Shown here in pieces: positions 59,420 through 64,000 of a stretch of DNA of 64,000 bases; positions within the stretch are counted from its first letter, which is position 1, and the number at the start of each line of letters is the position of its first letter. The notes below the pieces were generated by a model that saw nothing but the letters and a program-made list of their open reading frames with translations, ran no database searches and was not told the DNA's origin. Source of the stretch: Strix aluco (lineage: Eukaryota > Chordata > Aves > Strigiformes > Strigidae); the NCBI RefSeq assembly GCF_031877795.1, contig NC_133971.1, forward strand, positions 8,967,973 to 9,031,972, given 5' to 3'. The position numbers were made by a program, and so were the translations under genes.

Positions 59420-61440
59420 GTAAAACAGTTGTTGTTTGTGAACAGAGAAGGACTGGTGGATGATGTGGCGGTTGAAGGCCAACTAGAGCACAGCGATCAT
59501 GAAATAATAGAGTTCTCTATTCTTAGGGAGGCCAGGAGAGGGGGAAGCAGAACTGACATCCTGGACTTCCAAAGGGCTGACTTTGTCTTGTTTAGGCACC
59601 TGCTTGACAGCATCCCTTGGGAGATGGTCCTGAAGGGTATAGGGGTCCAGGAAGGATGGGCACTCTTTAAGAAGGAAGTCTTAATGGCACAGGAGCAGGT
59701 GGTCCCCAGGTGCTGTAAGAGAAGCCGGTGACAGAGAAGACCCCCCTGGCTGAACAGGGAGCTTTGACTGCAACTCAGGGAGAAAAGGAAAGTTTACAGC
59801 CTTTGGAAGAAGGGGGTAGCCACTCACAGTGATTACAAAGGTGCTGTGAGGCTGTGCAGGGCAGAAATCAGGAGGTCTAAAGCCCAGCTGGAAATTAATC
59901 TGGCTTCAGCAATCAAGGACAGCAAGAAATGTTTCTATAAGTATGTGAGCAGCAAAAGAAAGACCAGGGAGAGCCTCCATCCCCTGCTAGATGCAGGAGG
60001 AAACATGGTAACAAGTGATGAGGAAAAGGCTGAGGTGCTTAATGCCTTCTTTGCCTCAGTGTTTAATAACAAGACTAGTTGTATTGAGGGAATCCAGCCT
60101 CCTCAGCCAGAAGACAGAGACTGGGAGAATGACCCCCCAGCATCCCAGGAGGAGATAGTCAGTGACCTACTACATCACATAGACACACACAAGTCTATGG
60201 AACCAGATGGGATACACCCGAGGGTGCTGAAGGAGCTGGCTGGGGTGCTCGCCAAGCAGCTTTCCATCATTTACCAGCAGTCCTGGCTGACTGGGGAGGT
60301 CGCCACAGATTGGAAACTGGCCAATGTGACACCCATATATAAGAAGGGTTGGAAGGATGATCCAGGAAATTACAGGCCTGTCAGCTTGACGTTGGTGCCC
60401 GGGAAGCTGATGGAGCAGCTTATCCAGAGTACCATCACACAACACATGTGGGACAACCAGATGATCAGGCATCAGCATGGGTTTATGAAAGGCAGGTCCT
60501 GCTTGACAAATCTGATCTCCTTCTACAACAGGGCGACCTGCCTATTGGATGAGGGAAAGGCTGTGGATGCTGTTTACTTTGACCTCAGTAAGGCCTTTGA
60601 CACCGTTTCTCACAGCATTCTCCTCACAAAACTGGCTGCTCACGGCTTGGATGGGCACACGCTTTGCTGGGTAAAAAACTGGCTGGATGGCCGGGCCCAA
60701 AGAGTTGTGGTGAATGGAGTTAAATCCAGTTGGCAGCCGGTCATGAGTGGTGTCCCCCAGAGCTCGGTTTTGGGGCCACTCCTGTTTAACATCTTTATTG
60801 ATGATCTAGACGAGGGGATCGAGTGCACCCTCAGTAAGTTTGCAGATGACACCAAGTTGGGTGGGAGTGTTGATCTGCTCGAGGGTAGGGAGGCTCTGCA
60901 GAGAGACCTGGACAGGCTGGAGCGATGGGCTAAGACCAACTGTAGGAGTTTCAATAAGGCCAAATGCCGGGTGCTGCACTTGGGCCACAACAACCCCCAG
61001 CAGCGCTACAGGCTTGGGGAGGAGTGGCTGGAGAGTTGCCAGTCAGAGAGGGACCTGGGGGTGTTGATTGACAGCCGGCTGAACAGGAGCCAGCAGTGTG
61101 CCCAGGTGGCCAAGAAGGCCAGTGGCATCCTGGCTTGTATCAGAACTAGCATGGCCAGCAGGGACAGGGAAGTGATCTTGCCCCTGTACTCGGCACTGGT
61201 GAGGCCGCACCTCGATGACTGTGTTCAGTTTTGGGCCCCTCACTACAAAAAGGACGTTGAATGACTCGAGCGTGTCCAGAGAAGGGCAACGAAGCTGGTG
61301 AAGGGTCTGGAGCACAGGTCGTATGAGGAGTGGCTGAGGGAACTGGGGTTGTTTAGTCTGGAGAAGAGGAGGCTGAGGGGAGACCTCATCGCCCTCTACA
61401 ACTACCTGAAAGGAGGGTGCAGAGAGCTAAAAAGTGAGTA
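59420..61440 (+). mobile_element. CR1 LINE, 5'-truncated, with reverse transcriptase
   Basis: One reading frame runs from the end of the endonuclease domain (FVNREGLVDDVAVEG, EHSDHEIIEFSILRE) through the reverse transcriptase, with stops at 59729-59731, 59765-59767 and 61262-61264. RT motifs are [13 protein letters not shown] (A), [20 protein letters not shown] (B) and KFADDTKL (C, with the catalytic DD pair). Motif B normally has GVPQGS, so serine replaces a glycine near the active site. After the third stop the frame goes on to [20 protein letters not shown] and is then cut off, so the usual 3' UTR and octamer tail are absent. The element is inactive but little diverged. Confidence 0.92.
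59846..61264 (+). pseudogene. CR1 reverse transcriptase, longest open segment
   Basis: 472 codons without a stop, covering the RT fingers, palm and thumb and most of the C-terminal domain. The catalytic aspartates in FDLSKAFD and FADD are present. The first Met is internal to the original ORF2, so this is a fragment and not a gene start. Related elements supply reverse transcription for target-primed insertion. Confidence 0.9.
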
Positions 61441-61787
61441 TCAGTTCTCTATAGTTTTTAAAATGTATTTTTTCAAGTATTTCTACTGTTGTTAGAAGAT
61501 TAAGTCTCTTATGCAGTGGTCATTAATATGTGAGCCAGTGCAGTAACACTCTCAGAACTTGCAAATAAGGAGGAAATAAGTAATTAACAAGCTGAAAAAA
61601 GAAGAGTTGGGGGGTGGGGGTGATGCTGTGTCTTTTAAAAACTGAAAACGCAAGTTACGACTTAATCACCATGACAGAATATCTTAAGTGAGAAGTGTGG
61701 GGACTTGAACTGAACTTGAGCTCTACAAAGGAATCTGAAATTGCATTTTCTTACAGCAGGCTGAATTATCTTAATGCTAGCTAACTG

Positions 61788-61950
61788 TCACGTCCTGCTC
61801 AGAGAAGGGAGACAAGTGACTCAGATTTGTGAATCCGCAACGGACTGGACAACAGTGAGACAAGTCTCAAAGTCCAGACATTTATTAACTTCCCACGATG
61901 TACTAATTGGATACACAATAATTGGCTAAGCATATAACGAGTTGTGGCAA
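61788..61950 (-). repeat. Probable LTR end, minus orientation
   Basis: On the minus strand the sequence runs through TTAATAAATGTCTGGACTTT to end in GAGCAGGACGTGACA, the usual layout of an avian LTR 3' end with its AATAAA. The other border could not be placed, and no clear target duplication was found. Confidence 0.35.
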
Positions 61951-62779
61951 GCAATACAGTATGCCTTCATTGCTTAATGGTAGTGAAGGAAAAGGGGAAA
62001 AAGGAAAGGAGGGACATAGAATCAGCAAGGGTTCAAGGAAGCATCTGTCTTCTTTGCTTCACTTTACCCTCTGGAACTGAAGATCTGTAAAAAGATGAAT
62101 GGCATAGAATATAGTATTTGCTTTTTATAAGCCTTTAAGACAACACAGGCATTAGCAGACAATTAAATTATCCAGCAGATGTTTTAAAGCAAACAAAAGA
62201 AACTACTGTGGAACTCAATGCCGAGGACATCAAATGTTCAAAAAGGAACTACAAAATAATAGCTAAATGTAAACCAAGGTCTAATAAAAATGTACAAGTG
62301 CAATCACTCTCAGGAAATCTTTAAGATGCTGCCTGCTGGAGTGGGACAGCAACTGAAGTGAACACTTGTCCTTTACTTACAATATTTTTCTTAAGACAAA
62401 TTACCAGTCACACTCAGAAACAGAGTCTTAGGCCACATGAAGTTTTTGGTGTCATCCTATACGTGTTTTTCCATACATTATACTCTCAGTTTCTGTGAAC
62501 CAACTGTGCAGAAGACTTGAAGAATTTTGCATTATTGTTGTTTTGTCAGAATAATTCCTTTTTAGTCATTAGCCAGAGGTGGTATATATCTGATGGTGAC
62601 TTCAGGCAGTACATAAGACTCATGTCTCATGCTAACCTAACAGAGAAGGTATTTTTGATAGGAGTACAGACACTTTAAATGACTTAGGAAGCAGAAGAAC
62701 AGTTGTGTTGGTCTCTTCCCACACCACCACAATCTGATCTATCAATAAAGCAGTCAGGTCACAACAAAGCAAACTTCAG

Positions 62780-62871
62780 TTCCTTTCACTTTGGTTCTTA
62801 TGCCACTTCCACCACTGAGAAGAGGCTGTGTGAGGCAATCGAGGAATTCAAAGATACTATCCTGATTTCAG
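62780..62871 (+). CDS. Possible exon of an unknown gene
   Basis: 92 nt between aacttcag and gtaaga with an open frame including FHFGSYATSTTEKRLCEAIE and EFKDTILIS. The donor is good but the pyrimidine tract before the acceptor is poor. The family is not recognised. Confidence 0.25.
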
Positions 62872-63079
62872 GTAAGAGGTTTAAAGAAAAAAAAAAAAGA
62901 AAAATCTTTGAAGAACAACTCTGAACCTGGAAAATTCATGTCCTGTAGAGTCCTATAATTTTCAAACTGTATTTCCAACTCTAGTCAAAGTGGTCTTCGT
63001 AATGCTTGGCATTTGAGCAAAAACATGAAAGCCAAGAAGCGAGAAGGACTTCTGTCAACTAAACCAGTGCATCTTAGAG

Positions 63080-63084
63080 GGGGG

Positions 63085-63113
<29 letters not shown>
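63080..63113 (+). repeat. Poly-A tract
   Basis: A run of about 31 A after a short G run. No retrotransposed gene can be recognised upstream. Confidence 0.9.
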
Positions 63114-63116
<3 letters not shown>

Positions 63117-64000
63117 ATTCTGAAGCCTATTTTAAACCTGTAGAAGCTATCTGTTGTGAAATCAGCTAAGACTTCAGTTCTGCAAATTCTGTTAGACGTT
63201 GTCCAAAACTAACACAAGGTACAACTGAACTAAACCAACAGGAAGCAATAAAGAGGAGGAAAAGTGTTACTGCACGTGAGAGAGATGGGATATATCAGTG
63301 GTTTCTGGACAACCGTCCAGCATGAAGAAAGGAGAAGGGGTTAACCAAGACACAACTATTGCTACATACGTTATGGACAACAGCACACTCAGCCCCTCCA
63401 GCCAAATCAGCTGGAGAGTAGGAAGTTCAAGATGGGAAAGACCCTTGCCAAATGAACTCCCACTTAACTCCTGGTTCATGGTATTTGACAGTGCTTCATT
63501 TTTAAAAAGAGTATTTGTGCTCTGAAGGATTCAATTTGCATCACCTACTACTGGCAGAACATCAGAGACTTGGATCAACTCAAGGCTTCCACTGGGCATC
63601 TTAAGTCTTGGTTAAAAAGACGCTAATGCAATGACAAATAGGAACCACAGAAAGGGAAATGGGAAAGAAAATTGCAAAAGTTTTAATGCATTTGTGCACT
63701 GTAGTGTCTACATACACCATACAATGCAAAAGGCAGGTCAGAAAGTTTTCACATTTCCAGTATCTTTATTTGAGGGAAGGCATCATACAGATTTGAGGAC
63801 ACTTTCATAGTACTCGGGTTGCTGAGGACACACAAGTTTAAATTAGGAAAGAAAAAGGATGGAAACAGTACTTGCCAAAGTTCGCAAAAGCCCTTTAAAA
63901 CATTTCATAGAAAAAACAGAGATCACCAAAACAAAAATAGTTTACTGTTGCCAGTTCTCATATTACAGGAAATCATTACCTAGGCTAACTAGGGCTGGGA
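63114..64000. other. No recognised gene
   Basis: Only short chance frames were seen to the end of the window. Confidence 0.3.

Noticed and set aside
61788-62632. Full LTR with GCTAAC duplication
   Set aside because: The matching hexamers do not leave proper TG...CA ends, so the right border is not supported.

Overview
This is avian nuclear DNA. The evidence is a chicken-repeat-1 (CR1) LINE with reverse-transcriptase motifs, a second CR1 tail with its octamer 3' end, several retroviral LTRs (one linked to a tRNA-Trp primer site, the primer used by avian leukosis-type viruses), GC-rich microchromosome-like DNA with G-rich minisatellites, and exons clearly homologous to vertebrate genes. All coding sequence is split by GT-AG introns. 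I cannot name the species. Almost all the open frames in the window are chance frames in introns or low-complexity DNA.

Layout. (1) 1-10.3 kb: seven in-frame + strand exons of RGL1 (RalGDS-like 1, a Ral GEF), covering the C-terminal half of the RasGEF domain. The last may have become a terminal exon with its own stop and AATAAA. (2) 10.4-11.7 kb: an LTR, a tRNA-Trp primer-binding site and a truncated retroviral gag. (3) 12.2-13.4 kb: APOBEC4 on the minus strand, one coding exon with its zinc motif kept. (4) 14.4 kb: a CR1 tail. (5) 18.5-21.0 kb: two phase-matched exons of a + strand gene I do not recognise. (6) 21.1-21.7 kb and 29.7-32.2 kb: G-rich minisatellite, turning abruptly C-rich at about 32.21 kb. 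Between the two arrays lies a minus-strand ARHGAP20/TAGAP-like gene encoding a PH domain and a RhoGAP domain, in eleven phase-consistent exons. (7) 37.5-39.2 kb: the last two exons of LSM5. (8) 40.9 kb: an unassigned exon. (9) 47.0-48.9 kb: APP exons 4 and 5, with a nonsense codon in exon 5. (10) 51.9-62 kb: a solo LTR with a target-site duplication, a head-to-head pair of inverted LTRs, a near full-length CR1 reverse transcriptase, and an LTR end.

Reading of the whole. RGL1, LSM5 and APP lie on different chromosomes in other vertebrates, yet here they sit within 50 kb as intron-containing fragments, some with changes at conserved residues, and separated by repeats. That is what a patchwork of DNA-level segmental duplications looks like: a repeat-rich sex chromosome, a songbird germline-restricted chromosome, or an ampliconic region. 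A chimeric assembly would look similar. Nothing in the window works as a shared pathway; the genes appear to be neighbours by rearrangement.
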